Positions 17,548 to 26,393 of a stretch of DNA of 64,000 nucleotides are shown piece after piece; position 1 is the first letter of the stretch, and each line of letters opens with the position of its first letter. The stretch comes from Bacteroidaceae bacterium. Lineage in GTDB: Bacteria > Bacteroidota > Bacteroidia > Bacteroidales > Bacteroidaceae. A program made the position numbers and the translations under genes. Below the pieces are notes generated by a model, which searched no databases, was not told where the DNA came from, and saw nothing but the letters and a program-made list of their open reading frames with translations. The stretch is from assembly GCA_017398805.1 (NCBI GenBank), contig JAFQEZ010000098.1:1-64000 (forward strand), given 5' to 3'.

Positions 17548-19647
17548 TCAATAGGTTCTTATCCCTTTAACAAAGAAATAATAATAATAATATGTATCAC
17601 CGAACTGCTGTTTCAATTGCTCTGCAGCAATGGCATTGAGTCGCTGCTCCATAATATCGGGATATTTGCCCCTTAGATTTTTCTCTATCTGCTTCACCTT
17701 ATCATGGAAAGACTTGAAGTTCATTTCATAGTCCGAAATTCCCTTGAGAAGTTCCGGAGACATCTGCATAGTGCGCCCACGATCAAGAGCCATAAAGAGA
17801 CTCACCGCCTCACGGCATGCTCTCGGCAACTTCACGTTGGTAGAGGACTCGTTGTAGTTGAACGCCCTGAGATAAGAATCAAGGTATATAAAAAAGAGAG
17901 TCTTGTCCTTCTTAACCAGCGGCATCATCATCGAGACATTCCGATAATCGACAGAAATACTCTTATGTTCATCTGCATAATGCCTGAATGTTTCGGCATC
18001 ACCTTCGGTAAGCGCCTTGAACATCAAGGCATTCAACTCCTCGGCTCTGGCTGCGGCATTCACATTGGACATTATATACTCTTCGATACTCTCATCGGTT
18101 GTCAAGACATCATTGAAGCTATATAAGCGCAACGGGAGTTTAAATTCCTTGTCTTCGGCAATCTTTTGAGGATTCTCTATCAGCCGTTCCATCCTCTCGG
18201 CCCACTCATCATGGAACAAGGTATGTTTCAGAATCCTTATATATCTCTTTGCAAGCTTATACTCACCCGCCGCAATCATTGAACGCACGGCATTCTTGAG
18301 ATACTCAGGTCTCCAACCATATTCGACAGAGTTCTCCATGCACCACCTGTAGCAGTAGTTCATCTTTCCATAATAGAAATATGTGTCATATCCGCTTACA
18401 TGCTGCATCTTGACAGCCATAGGAGAATTCGGGAGCACCGAATTATCACCTGCGCCGAAGAAGCCTTTCTTGTCAAGCCCCACGCGCAACATCGCCATAT
18501 TTTTATTGAGCACTATCTGACGTGTTGGACGTTCTGCCTCAGAGGCGTATTCAACCACAGCCTTCCAATCACCCTCCCACATTGCAAGGTTCTGCTTGTT
18601 CTCTATCCTGAAATTGTCATCATTATACCAATAACGCAGACCGAACAACAGGCATGCCAGCAAAGCCACATAAGGAAGAGATGTCATGTATTTCCGCCTT
18701 AATGCCTTTACACAACGCAGATAGAGGGATGCCGCAAGAAGCAGGAAAGAGAGAAGCAACACGTAGAAAGGAACCTTGAAAACACCCATCGAGTGCCAGA
18801 ACGACTCCGTATCATGATCAGCCTCTTTAACAGCACCAAGCCACCACTCTTGAACCGGAATACCAATATAGTAAACCAGATCAAGGTCAACCGTGTCATA
18901 GTAGTAATAGTAGAAATAGCGGGGCACAAAATAAACAAGCATTAAGGCTATCGCAAATGTAGCGACCGCAAAGATACGGCTGTTCTTGTCGCGGAGTGCC
19001 ATAAAAAGTCCCATAATCGCCATCATCAATGCCGACGCAAGCGCATAGACACCCATCACCGGATAACCGACAAACACCCATACAAGCAAGAAAGGCATAC
19101 GCCACACATTACCGAGTTTCCTGTATGCCCACATGGCAAGCAACGACAGCACAACGGCAAGAACAGCAACATAGTAGTAACCCGGCAGTTTAAGATAGAA
19201 TATCCAGTAACCCAACTGCGTATTCGACGCCAAAAGGGCAAAGACAGGCATCATCGCCAGAAGCGCATATTCACGTGGTATGACAAATGCCTTTCGTGTA
19301 AGGAAATACACCAGATAGAGCATCGATACATATATCGCTGCGCCCAGCGCCGGATAATGGAAAAACTGTATAAGATAACAGCCCACATAAGAAAGCAGGC
19401 CTGCAGGCACCGATGTCATTCCTTCGAAATACAGATCGTCGTACAGGAATAATGAGAGGTTGTCGATACGGCGCAACAATGCGCTCTCATAAAAGGCCAG
19501 CACTCCCCACAGGAGAACAAAAAACAATGCAACCAGAATGCCTTGTATTCCCAAACAAGCCTTCACGTGCGAGAAAAAAGAAACTCTCTTTGGAGAATCC
19601 TTGACTTCTTCGGCTGTTGTATCACCGTTGTGTTCTATTTTGCTCAT
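17548..19647 (-). CDS. DUF6057-like polytopic membrane protein
   Basis: 699-aa integral membrane protein. A short charged N-terminus is followed by about nine to ten hydrophobic helices between residues about 30 and 340. A soluble helical C-terminal half of about 350 residues follows, with repeats resembling TPR units (YRWCMENSVEYGWRPEYLKN, AAGEYKLAKRYIRILK). The overall plan matches the Bacteroidetes family of unknown function DUF6057; the match is from memory of the family, not a search. It is followed directly by the CxxCH propeller lipoprotein and preceded by aroC (24-base gap), giving an operon FKBP-aroC-DUF6057-propeller. No transport or enzymatic motif is recognised. Confidence 0.7.
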   Translation of the reverse strand: MSKIEHNGDTTAEEVKDSPKRVSFFSHVKACLGIQGILVALFFVLLWGVLAFYESALLRRIDNLSLFLYDDLYFEGMTSVPAGLLSYVGCYLIQFFHYPALGAAIYVSMLYLVYFLTRKAFVIPREYALLAMMPVFALLASNTQLGYWIFYLKLPGYYYVAVLAVVLSLLAMWAYRKLGNVWRMPFLLVWVFVGYPVMGVYALASALMMAIMGLFMALRDKNSRIFAVATFAIALMLVYFVPRYFYYYYYDTVDLDLVYYIGIPVQEWWLGAVKEADHDTESFWHSMGVFKVPFYVLLLSFLLLAASLYLRCVKALRRKYMTSLPYVALLACLLFGLRYWYNDDNFRIENKQNLAMWEGDWKAVVEYASEAERPTRQIVLNKNMAMLRVGLDKKGFFGAGDNSVLPNSPMAVKMQHVSGYDTYFYYGKMNYCYRWCMENSVEYGWRPEYLKNAVRSMIAAGEYKLAKRYIRILKHTLFHDEWAERMERLIENPQKIAEDKEFKLPLRLYSFNDVLTTDESIEEYIMSNVNAAARAEELNALMFKALTEGDAETFRHYADEHKSISVDYRNVSMMMPLVKKDKTLFFIYLDSYLRAFNYNESSTNVKLPRACREAVSLFMALDRGRTMQMSPELLKGISDYEMNFKSFHDKVKQIEKNLRGKYPDIMEQRLNAIAAEQLKQQFGDTYYYYYFFVKGIRTY

Positions 19648-19671
19648 ATATCATTATTTCATTCTTGTCAT

Positions 19672-20754
19672 TTATAAGAACATTCTATCCTTTGCTCTTG
19701 AAAGCATATAGTGGTCAAGCAGAGCAAGGGCAGTCATCGCCTCCACCACAGGAACCGCACGCGGAACCACGCAGGGGTCATGACGGCCACGTGCAAGAAG
19801 CATCGTTTCCTCTCCCCCACCCGTTACGGTAGGCTGTTCCATAAGTAATGTAGCAACAGGCTTGAAAGCCACACGGAAATAGATATCATTGCCGTTGGAG
19901 ATACCACCTTGCACGCCGCCGCTATTGTTAGTACGGGTTGCAATTCTGCCATTGTCGTTATAGAAAATGTCATTCTGCCGAGAACCGCGCCCTGACGCAG
20001 CCTCGAAGCCATTGCCATATTCAAAACCTTTCGCCGCATTTATCGAGAGCATCGCATGCGCAAGAGTAGATGTCAGTTTGTCGTACAACGGTTCTCCAAG
20101 ACCTGCCGGAGCACCCTTCACCACACAAGTGACCACACCGCCTACAGTATCCCCCTCGCGCTTCACCTCCATAATCAACTGTTCCATCAGCTGCGCCTTC
20201 TCTGCATCGGGACACCGCACAGCGTTACTCTCGCCCGATGCGAGGTCATAACACCTGTAATCCTTCTCGAGCATGATATCCCCGACTTGCGAGGTATATG
20301 CCTGCACCGTTATCCCCAGTTTCGCAAGCGCAAGTTTTGCAAGCGCACCGGCACATACACGTACCGCAGTCTCGCGCGCTGACGATCGTCCACCGCCACG
20401 GTGGTCACGCACACCATACTTGCACTCGTATGTATAATCGGCATGCGAAGGCCTGAACAGGTCACGCATATTGTCATAGTCACCGCTACGGTTGTTGCCG
20501 TTCTCAATGACAAAAGCGATTGGAGTTCCTGTTGAACGTCCTTCGAAGATACCTGAAAGGAAGCGGACCTCATCCTGCTCATTGCGTTGCGTGGTTATCG
20601 CACTCTGACCCGGACGTCGACGCCGCATCTCACAGCGTATGAATTCCTCGTCGATGGCTACCCCGGCAGGAAAACCATCAAGAACACCCCCGATAGCCGC
20701 ACCGTGCGACTCGCCGAAAGTAGTAAGCCTAAGCAGTTGACCGAAACTGTTCAT
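19672..20754 (-). CDS. aroC: Chorismate synthase
   Basis: 360-aa enzyme converting 5-enolpyruvylshikimate-3-phosphate to chorismate with reduced FMN, the last step of the shikimate pathway feeding aromatic amino acids, folate and menaquinone. Family signatures are present: the N-terminal [19 protein letters not shown], the internal [19 protein letters not shown] region, and the C-terminal FKPVATL segment with conserved Arg residues. Length is typical. It starts 19 bases after the FKBP gene and is followed by the membrane protein gene, so it is part of a mixed operon with no other aro genes nearby. Confidence 0.97.
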   Translation of the reverse strand: MNSFGQLLRLTTFGESHGAAIGGVLDGFPAGVAIDEEFIRCEMRRRRPGQSAITTQRNEQDEVRFLSGIFEGRSTGTPIAFVIENGNNRSGDYDNMRDLFRPSHADYTYECKYGVRDHRGGGRSSARETAVRVCAGALAKLALAKLGITVQAYTSQVGDIMLEKDYRCYDLASGESNAVRCPDAEKAQLMEQLIMEVKREGDTVGGVVTCVVKGAPAGLGEPLYDKLTSTLAHAMLSINAAKGFEYGNGFEAASGRGSRQNDIFYNDNGRIATRTNNSGGVQGGISNGNDIYFRVAFKPVATLLMEQPTVTGGGEETMLLARGRHDPCVVPRAVPVVEAMTALALLDHYMLSRAKDRMFL

Positions 20755-20773
20755 CGTGCAGTCACAACTCTAA

Positions 20774-21349
20774 TCAATGACAGCATCCTCCCTCGCAACC
20801 ACCGTCATTGCAGCTTCCGCCGTTGCAACCGCTGCAACCGCCACCGCAACTGCATGATGCCTTTAGCGAGTCATAGAATTTCTTCAGTTCCGACTCCTTT
20901 GCCGCACGAGCTTCCACCACACTGCCTACAAACTGCAGGTCGCAGCCTGCAAGCGGATGGTTGAAATCCATTACAACCTTCACGGGAGTAACCTCCTTTA
21001 CTGTGCCAAGAATCGGAGAACCGTCGGCACGCATCATCTCCACAACGTTTCCTGCATATATATGCGCAGAATCGAACTTGCCGTCAATAGTGAACACCTC
21101 GCGGTCAAAATCCTGTACATGATCAGGGTCATACTCACCGTAAGCATCGGCAAAAGGGATTGTGAAATCAAAGCTCTCTCCCTTGTTCAGGTCCTTGAGA
21201 TTCTCCTCAAAGGCATCCAATGTATAACCTACGCCAGTAAGGAATGCAAAAGGTTGTTCACGTGTTGTCTTTTCAACCTCTTCGCACTCACCGTCACGGT
21301 GTGAATAGAGCGTGTATGCCACACGCAGATATCTGTTTGTAATATCCAT
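20774..21349 (-). CDS. SlyD-like FKBP-type peptidyl-prolyl isomerase with Cys-rich tail
   Basis: 191-aa cytoplasmic protein; residues about 1-150 form an FKBP domain with the insert-in-flap arrangement of SlyD (GVGYTLDAFEENLKDLNKGE and GNVVEMM regions), which catalyses proline isomerisation and acts as a chaperone. The last 28 residues are a Gly/Cys tail with eight Cys and a terminal His, comparable in position to the metal-binding tail of E. coli SlyD, though that tail is His-rich. Metal binding is inferred; no hydrogenase genes are seen nearby. It is the first gene of the FKBP-aroC-DUF6057-propeller operon. Confidence 0.88.
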   Translation of the reverse strand: MDITNRYLRVAYTLYSHRDGECEEVEKTTREQPFAFLTGVGYTLDAFEENLKDLNKGESFDFTIPFADAYGEYDPDHVQDFDREVFTIDGKFDSAHIYAGNVVEMMRADGSPILGTVKEVTPVKVVMDFNHPLAGCDLQFVGSVVEARAAKESELKKFYDSLKASCSCGGGCSGCNGGSCNDGGCEGGCCH

Positions 21350-21393
21350 GGAATTATTTGTTATTGATGTTTACATTTCAAAAGATTATTATG

Positions 21394-21401
21394 CAAAGAT
21401 A
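21394..21401 (-). promoter_or_regulatory. Candidate -7 box for the FKBP-aroC operon
   Basis: Minus-strand TATCTTTG fits TAnnTTTG 45 bases upstream of the FKBP start, in the 214-base divergent gap with the GH5 gene. A minus-strand TTTG at 21426-21429 is a possible but distant -33 element. On the plus strand TAACTTCG at 21527-21534 is a near-consensus box for the GH5 gene. Confidence 0.45.
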
Positions 21402-21563
21402 TAAATTGTTGTGAAAATAATCGGGCAAATATCAGTTTTTTTAATCAATGTACATTATAAATGGGCCCGTTTGGATTGGGACCGCGAAAAAAGCATCCAA
21501 AAAATCGTTTCTTTGGGATAAATTACTAACTTCGCGAGATAAACATACACATCACAACAGACT

Positions 21564-22937
21564 ATGAAGAAAAATCACATAAAGACAGCGATACTCGCAA
21601 TGGCGACAATGATACTTACAGCCTGCAACACAAATACGACATCAAACAGCAGCGACAAACCCGAAGAGGCCAAGAAAACCGAAAACCGCTTTGTCACAAA
21701 AAACGGCACACAATTCATAAAAGACGGCAAAAGTTATCGTTACATAGGCACCAATCTATGGTATGCCAGCGTGCTTGCATCCACCGGCGAAGGCGGTGAC
21801 AGGGAGAGATTCTGCAAGGAACTCGACAACCTGAAAGCCATAGGAGTGAACAACCTCAGAATACTTTCCGGACCCGATGCCGGAAGCGACCTTGCAAACC
21901 CGGCAAAGCCCTATCTGCAGAAAGCACCGGGCGTGCTCAACGACACCATACTCGAAGGCCTCGACTTTGCTATCGCCGAACTTGAGAAAAGAGATATGAC
22001 TGCAGTAATTTATCTCAACAACGCATGGGACTGGAGCGGTGGTTTCGGTTTTTATCTGAAAGAGTGCGGATATGGCGATTCGCCCAACACAAACGAGGAT
22101 GGCGGTTATAGCCGATACGTTGATTATTGCGCAGACTTCGCACGCGAGCCAAAGGCCCTTGCGATGTATTACAGCTACATAAAAAGCATTGTTACGCGCA
22201 CAAACAGCATTACAGGACGGGCCTACAAAGACGAACCGGCAATTATGTCATGGCAACTATGCAATGAACCCCGTCCATTCTCAAAAGAGAACAAAGAGAG
22301 TTTTGCAAAATGGATAGCAGAAGCCGCCGCGCTGATAAAAAGTATTGACAACAACCACCTTGTATCAACCGGCAGTGAGGGAAAATTCGGTTGTGAATGG
22401 GATATTGAACTTTACGAAAAGATACATGCAGACAAGAACATTGATTACCTGACAATACACATTTGGCCTGTAAACTGGGGCTGGGCAAAGCGCACCGACC
22501 CCGATAGTGACATAGAATATGCCTGTGAAGAGAGCGGAGCATATATCCAAGAGCATCAGGCAATTGCAAAAAAAATAAACAAACCGTTAGTTATTGAGGA
22601 GTTCGGATTCTCGCGTAAAGGCAATGCGTCGGGTACAGGCATACCGACTGAAAGCCGTGACAAATTCTACTCATTCATATTTTCATGTGTTGAAAAAAAC
22701 AGACATCTCATAAAGGATAGCAAAACCGGGGAAACGCACACTGAAGAGGGCGCACTTGCAGGATGTAACTTCTGGGGGTGGGCAGGTAGCGGAAGACCGC
22801 GCAGCCTTGTATGGCAAGCCGGCGATGATTACCTGTGCGACCCACCTCATGAGCCACAGGGATGGTACTCGGTATTCGATTGTGACACAACCACAATTGA
22901 CGTAATAAAGAAATATGCAAAAGAGATAAACCGATAA
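21564..22937 (+). CDS. GH5-family beta-mannanase lipoprotein
   Basis: 457-aa glycoside hydrolase; the lipobox LTAC lipidates Cys21, so it is membrane-anchored in the outer membrane or periplasm. The TIM-barrel GH5 signatures are clear: SWQLCNEPRPF with the acid/base Glu235, and LVIEEFGFS with the nucleophile Glu346. The long IYLNNAWDWSGGFGFYL stretch and overall length favour the mannan endo-1,4-beta-mannosidase subfamily (GH5_7). It starts a plus-strand cluster with a ROK kinase and two GH92 alpha-mannosidases, which fits mannose-containing glycan breakdown. Beta-mannanase with alpha-mannosidases suggests either mixed mannans or that this enzyme cuts the beta-mannosyl part of another glycan. 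Confidence 0.88.
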   Translation: MKKNHIKTAILAMATMILTACNTNTTSNSSDKPEEAKKTENRFVTKNGTQFIKDGKSYRYIGTNLWYASVLASTGEGGDRERFCKELDNLKAIGVNNLRILSGPDAGSDLANPAKPYLQKAPGVLNDTILEGLDFAIAELEKRDMTAVIYLNNAWDWSGGFGFYLKECGYGDSPNTNEDGGYSRYVDYCADFAREPKALAMYYSYIKSIVTRTNSITGRAYKDEPAIMSWQLCNEPRPFSKENKESFAKWIAEAAALIKSIDNNHLVSTGSEGKFGCEWDIELYEKIHADKNIDYLTIHIWPVNWGWAKRTDPDSDIEYACEESGAYIQEHQAIAKKINKPLVIEEFGFSRKGNASGTGIPTESRDKFYSFIFSCVEKNRHLIKDSKTGETHTEEGALAGCNFWGWAGSGRPRSLVWQAGDDYLCDPPHEPQGWYSVFDCDTTTIDVIKKYAKEINR

Positions 22938-22945
22938 CGGCATCA

Positions 22946-22979
22946 TGTCATTCCGACAGAGCGAAGCGACGAGGAATCC
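22946..22979. repeat. Short intergenic palindromic repeat candidate
   Basis: In the 103-base gap between the GH5 and ROK genes, a segment begins GTCATTCCGAC and ends GAGGAATCC, with GCGAAGCG in the middle. ATTCC and GGAAT form inverted ends. The layout resembles dispersed REP-like units found between genes in many bacterial genomes; only one copy is seen here, so repetition is inferred. Confidence 0.4.
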
Positions 22980-23040
22980 ATATAGCCTCTTATACGCAAC
23001 CTTACTTTGAAAATATACAGAATAAAAACTTATAACAACT

Positions 23041-24141
23041 ATGTACAAGAAAGATAACCGCATTGTTGCCACACTCGATGCAGGTGGCACAAACTTCGTT
23101 TTCGGCGCAATGAAAGCCGGAGAATTCATTATTGACCCGGTTTCTGTTCCGGCGCAGTCACACGACCTTGACCTATGCCTGCAGAACATGGTAAACGGAT
23201 TCCGTCAGGTGTTCGACCGGCTTGAAGAAAAGCCTGTGGCAATCAGTTTCGCTTTCCCCGGCCCTGCCGACTACCCTAACGGCATCATCGGTGGCTACCT
23301 GCCTAACTTCCCCTCTTTCCGTGAGGGTGTGGCGCTGGGCGCATTCCTCGAAAAACAGATCGGGGTACCCGTATTCATAAACAATGACGGTGACCTGTTC
23401 GCATACGGAGAGGCACTCTGCGGAGTACTTCCCGAAATCAACAATCGTTTGAAAGAGTGCGGTTCAACCAAACAGTACAAGAACCTTATAGGCTACACCC
23501 TCGGAACCGGATTCGGCATTGGAGTAGTCATTGACAACCGCTTGAACCGTGGTGACAACTCTTGTGTTGAGACATTCTGTCTGCGCCACAAGGAGATGCC
23601 CGAAATAATTGTTGAAGAGGGTGTTGCAATCCGCGCTGTCAAGAGAGTATATGGCGAAAAGAGCGGCAACCCCGACCATGGGCTTACTCCTAAGGATATC
23701 TGCGAGATTGCCGACGGAACACGCGAGGGTGACCGCGAAGCAGCAAAAGAGGCTTTTGCATCACTCGGACGCATTGCCGGAGCCGCAATTTCTACGGCTG
23801 TCACCATCATTGACGGACTTGTTGTAATAGGCGGTGGCGTTTCGGCTGCGAGCCATTGGATCATGCCTGCTCTTCTTGAGGAGATGCGCTCTAAGCTGCA
23901 CACTCTTGGCGGTGACGAGGTGAACCTGGTACAGATGAAGGTCTACGACCTTGAAAACCCCGATGAATTCAAGCTTTTTGCAAAAGGCGAAGTAAAGAAA
24001 GTGAAGGTGTACGGCGAAGATAGATATGTCGACTATGACAGCCAGAAGCGTGTTGGTATCGCTATTTCAAAACTCGGTGCAAGCAAGGCCGTATCTGTAG
24101 GTGCATATGCGTTTGCATTGAGCGAACTTGACAAGAGATAA
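23041..24141 (+). CDS. ROK-family sugar kinase (divergent)
   Basis: 366-aa cytoplasmic ROK-type protein. Visible motifs are the phosphate-binding LDAGGTNFVFGA (residues about 11-22), the catalytic-Asp region INNDGDLFAYGEAL (about 118-131), YTLGTGFGIGVVID and the adenosine-binding VVIGGGVSAA. The canonical ROK sugar/zinc signature (GE-GH followed by CxCGxxGCxE) is not present; the equivalent stretch reads SCVETFCLRHKEMPE. It is presumed to phosphorylate mannose or another hexose released by neighbouring hydrolases. It lacks a DNA-binding domain, so it is not a ROK repressor. It precedes GH92 by 5 bases, so they are co-transcribed. Confidence 0.85.
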   Translation: MYKKDNRIVATLDAGGTNFVFGAMKAGEFIIDPVSVPAQSHDLDLCLQNMVNGFRQVFDRLEEKPVAISFAFPGPADYPNGIIGGYLPNFPSFREGVALGAFLEKQIGVPVFINNDGDLFAYGEALCGVLPEINNRLKECGSTKQYKNLIGYTLGTGFGIGVVIDNRLNRGDNSCVETFCLRHKEMPEIIVEEGVAIRAVKRVYGEKSGNPDHGLTPKDICEIADGTREGDREAAKEAFASLGRIAGAAISTAVTIIDGLVVIGGGVSAASHWIMPALLEEMRSKLHTLGGDEVNLVQMKVYDLENPDEFKLFAKGEVKKVKVYGEDRYVDYDSQKRVGIAISKLGASKAVSVGAYAFALSELDKR

Positions 24142-24146
24142 GCAAC

Positions 24147-26393
24147 ATGAAGAGAGTTTTTTCATCTTTGATGATGTTGGCTGCAATGCTGACAGCCACA
24201 GCACAGGAACCGGTGGAACTGGTGAATCCGTTCATCGGTACCACCAATTTCGGAACAACCAACCCCGGTGCGGTAACCCCCAACGGAATGATGTCTGTAG
24301 TGCCTTTCAATGTAATGGGATCGGACCTCAACGTCTTTGACAAGGACAGCCGCTGGTGGTCGGCGCCATACGAATACAACAACAAGTTCTTTACAGGCTA
24401 TGCTCACGTAGCCCTGAGCGGTGTAGGTTGTCCTGAGGCATCCTCACTGCTTACAATGGCGACAAGCGGCGACCTTGACGTGAACTACTTCACATATGGT
24501 ACAGAGTATACCGACGAAACCGCATCGCCAGGCTACTACAGCAACAGACTCACGAAGTACGGTATCAAGACAGAGGCGACAGCCACCACACGTACGTCGT
24601 GCGAGCGTTACACATTCCCTGCAGGAAAGGGTAACATAATACTCAATCTGGGACAGGGACTCACCAACGAGTGCGGTGCTATGGTGCGCCGTGTAAGCGA
24701 CACCGAAATAGAAGGATTCAAGCTGCTCGGTACATTCTGCTACACAACCCAGGCCGTATTCCCGGTATACTTTGTTATGCGTGTATCCAAAGCACCGACA
24801 AGCGAAGGACCATGGAAATTCCAGCCTGCACTTTCGGGAGTCGAGGCAGAGTGGACCCCTGATGACGGTACATACAAACTCTATGAGAACTATTACAGAG
24901 AGGTTGCCGGTGACAACATCGGATACCGTTTCTGTTATGACGGTCTCAAGGAGGGAGAGCAGATAACAGTGCACATGGGCGTCTCTTTTGTATCGATTGA
25001 AAATGCACGCGAGAACCTTGAAGCAGAACAGAAGGGAATGGATTTCGACCGAATGCATGCAGCGGCTGTAAACCGTTGGAACAGCGACCTGGAACGCATA
25101 CGTATCGAAGGCGGCACAAAGGACCAGCAGACAATCTTCTACACGGCACTCTACCACGCGCTCATACACCCGAGCACCATCAGTGACGTAAACGGGGAAT
25201 ACCCGAAAATGGAGAGCGCAGGAGTGGGCAAGAGCGACCACACACGCTACACGATATTCTCTCTTTGGGACACATACCGCAACCTGCACCAGCTGTTGAC
25301 ACTTGTCTACCCCGAGCGACAGACCGACATGCTGCGCACCATGGTGGGCATGTACGAGGATTGGGGATGGTTGCCACGATGGGAACTGTTCGGACGCGAG
25401 ACATACACCATGGAGGGCGACCCTGCAGCAATAGTCATTGCCGACAGTTGGATTAAGGGATTGCGCGATTTTGACATAGAGAAAGCATACGAGGGCATGC
25501 TCAAGTCGGCAACTACAGAAGGGGCGAACAACCCTATCCGCCGCGACATCGACCCATATATAAAGGATGGATTCATCCCATTGTGGTACTTCTCAAGCGA
25601 CCTCTCGGGCGACAACTCTGTATCACATGCCCTTGAATATTGCTCGGCAGACTATGCCATAGCGCAGCTTGCCGACTCACTCGGTGACAAGAAGCGTGCG
25701 AAAGAGTTCCTTAAACGATCCCAAAGTTACCGTCGTTACTTCTGCAAAGAGCACGGAACTCTGCGTCCGTTGACAAAGGAAGGAGAGTTCCTGGGCGACT
25801 TTGACCCTGCAACAGGAAAGAACTTCGAGAATGTACCGGGATTCCACGAAGCATCGGCATGGTGTTATACCTTCGCGGTTCCGCACGACATAAAGGGACT
25901 CACAAAGCTCATGGGCGGCAAGCGCGGTTTCATCAACAGCCTCCAGGGAGTGTTCGACAACGACCTCTATGACCCTGCCAATGAGCCTGACATTGTTTAC
26001 GCATACCTCTTCAGCCGTTTCAAGGGCGAGGAGTGGCGCACACAGAAGGAGGTGAAAAAGATTCTTGACAACAACTACAAGAATGCCCCCGACGGCATCC
26101 CCGGCAACGACGACACAGGAACAATGTCGGCATGGGCAGTATTCTCAATGATGGGCCTCTACCCCGACTGCCCCGGAGAGCCGTACTACACAATCACGAC
26201 ACCGGTATTTGATAAAGTAACCATCAAAACGTCAAAGGGTGATATCACTATCAAGTGCGACCGCCCGACCGAAGAGTGCCACTATATTGAAAATATAAGC
26301 CTCAACGGCAAGAAAAGCGGATATCGCCTTACACACAAGCAGCTGCTTGATAATGCAAACATAGAACTCAAACTAAAGAAAGAACCGAAATGA
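24147..26393 (+). CDS. GH92 family alpha-mannosidase (periplasmic)
   Basis: 748-aa glycoside hydrolase family 92 enzyme, which removes alpha-linked mannose by a calcium-dependent inverting mechanism. A type I signal peptide ends near residue 19 (TATAQ). The N-terminal beta-sandwich begins VNPFIGTTNFG and contains NPGAVTPNGMMSVVPF. The (alpha/alpha)6 barrel carries FYTALYHALIHP and SLWDTYRNLHQL, and the C-terminal hallmark GNDDTGTMSAWAVFSMMGLYP contains the catalytic-base Asp pair. Linkage specificity cannot be told from sequence. The stop codon overlaps the start of the next GH92 by 4 bases. Confidence 0.95.
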   Translation: MKRVFSSLMMLAAMLTATAQEPVELVNPFIGTTNFGTTNPGAVTPNGMMSVVPFNVMGSDLNVFDKDSRWWSAPYEYNNKFFTGYAHVALSGVGCPEASSLLTMATSGDLDVNYFTYGTEYTDETASPGYYSNRLTKYGIKTEATATTRTSCERYTFPAGKGNIILNLGQGLTNECGAMVRRVSDTEIEGFKLLGTFCYTTQAVFPVYFVMRVSKAPTSEGPWKFQPALSGVEAEWTPDDGTYKLYENYYREVAGDNIGYRFCYDGLKEGEQITVHMGVSFVSIENARENLEAEQKGMDFDRMHAAAVNRWNSDLERIRIEGGTKDQQTIFYTALYHALIHPSTISDVNGEYPKMESAGVGKSDHTRYTIFSLWDTYRNLHQLLTLVYPERQTDMLRTMVGMYEDWGWLPRWELFGRETYTMEGDPAAIVIADSWIKGLRDFDIEKAYEGMLKSATTEGANNPIRRDIDPYIKDGFIPLWYFSSDLSGDNSVSHALEYCSADYAIAQLADSLGDKKRAKEFLKRSQSYRRYFCKEHGTLRPLTKEGEFLGDFDPATGKNFENVPGFHEASAWCYTFAVPHDIKGLTKLMGGKRGFINSLQGVFDNDLYDPANEPDIVYAYLFSRFKGEEWRTQKEVKKILDNNYKNAPDGIPGNDDTGTMSAWAVFSMMGLYPDCPGEPYYTITTPVFDKVTIKTSKGDITIKCDRPTEECHYIENISLNGKKSGYRLTHKQLLDNANIELKLKKEPK

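Noticed and set aside
24444..25289. 281-codon open frame antisense to the first GH92 gene
   Set aside because: It is entirely opposite a well-conserved hydrolase, has an odd Cys-rich composition and no start signals; long antisense frames are common in such genes.
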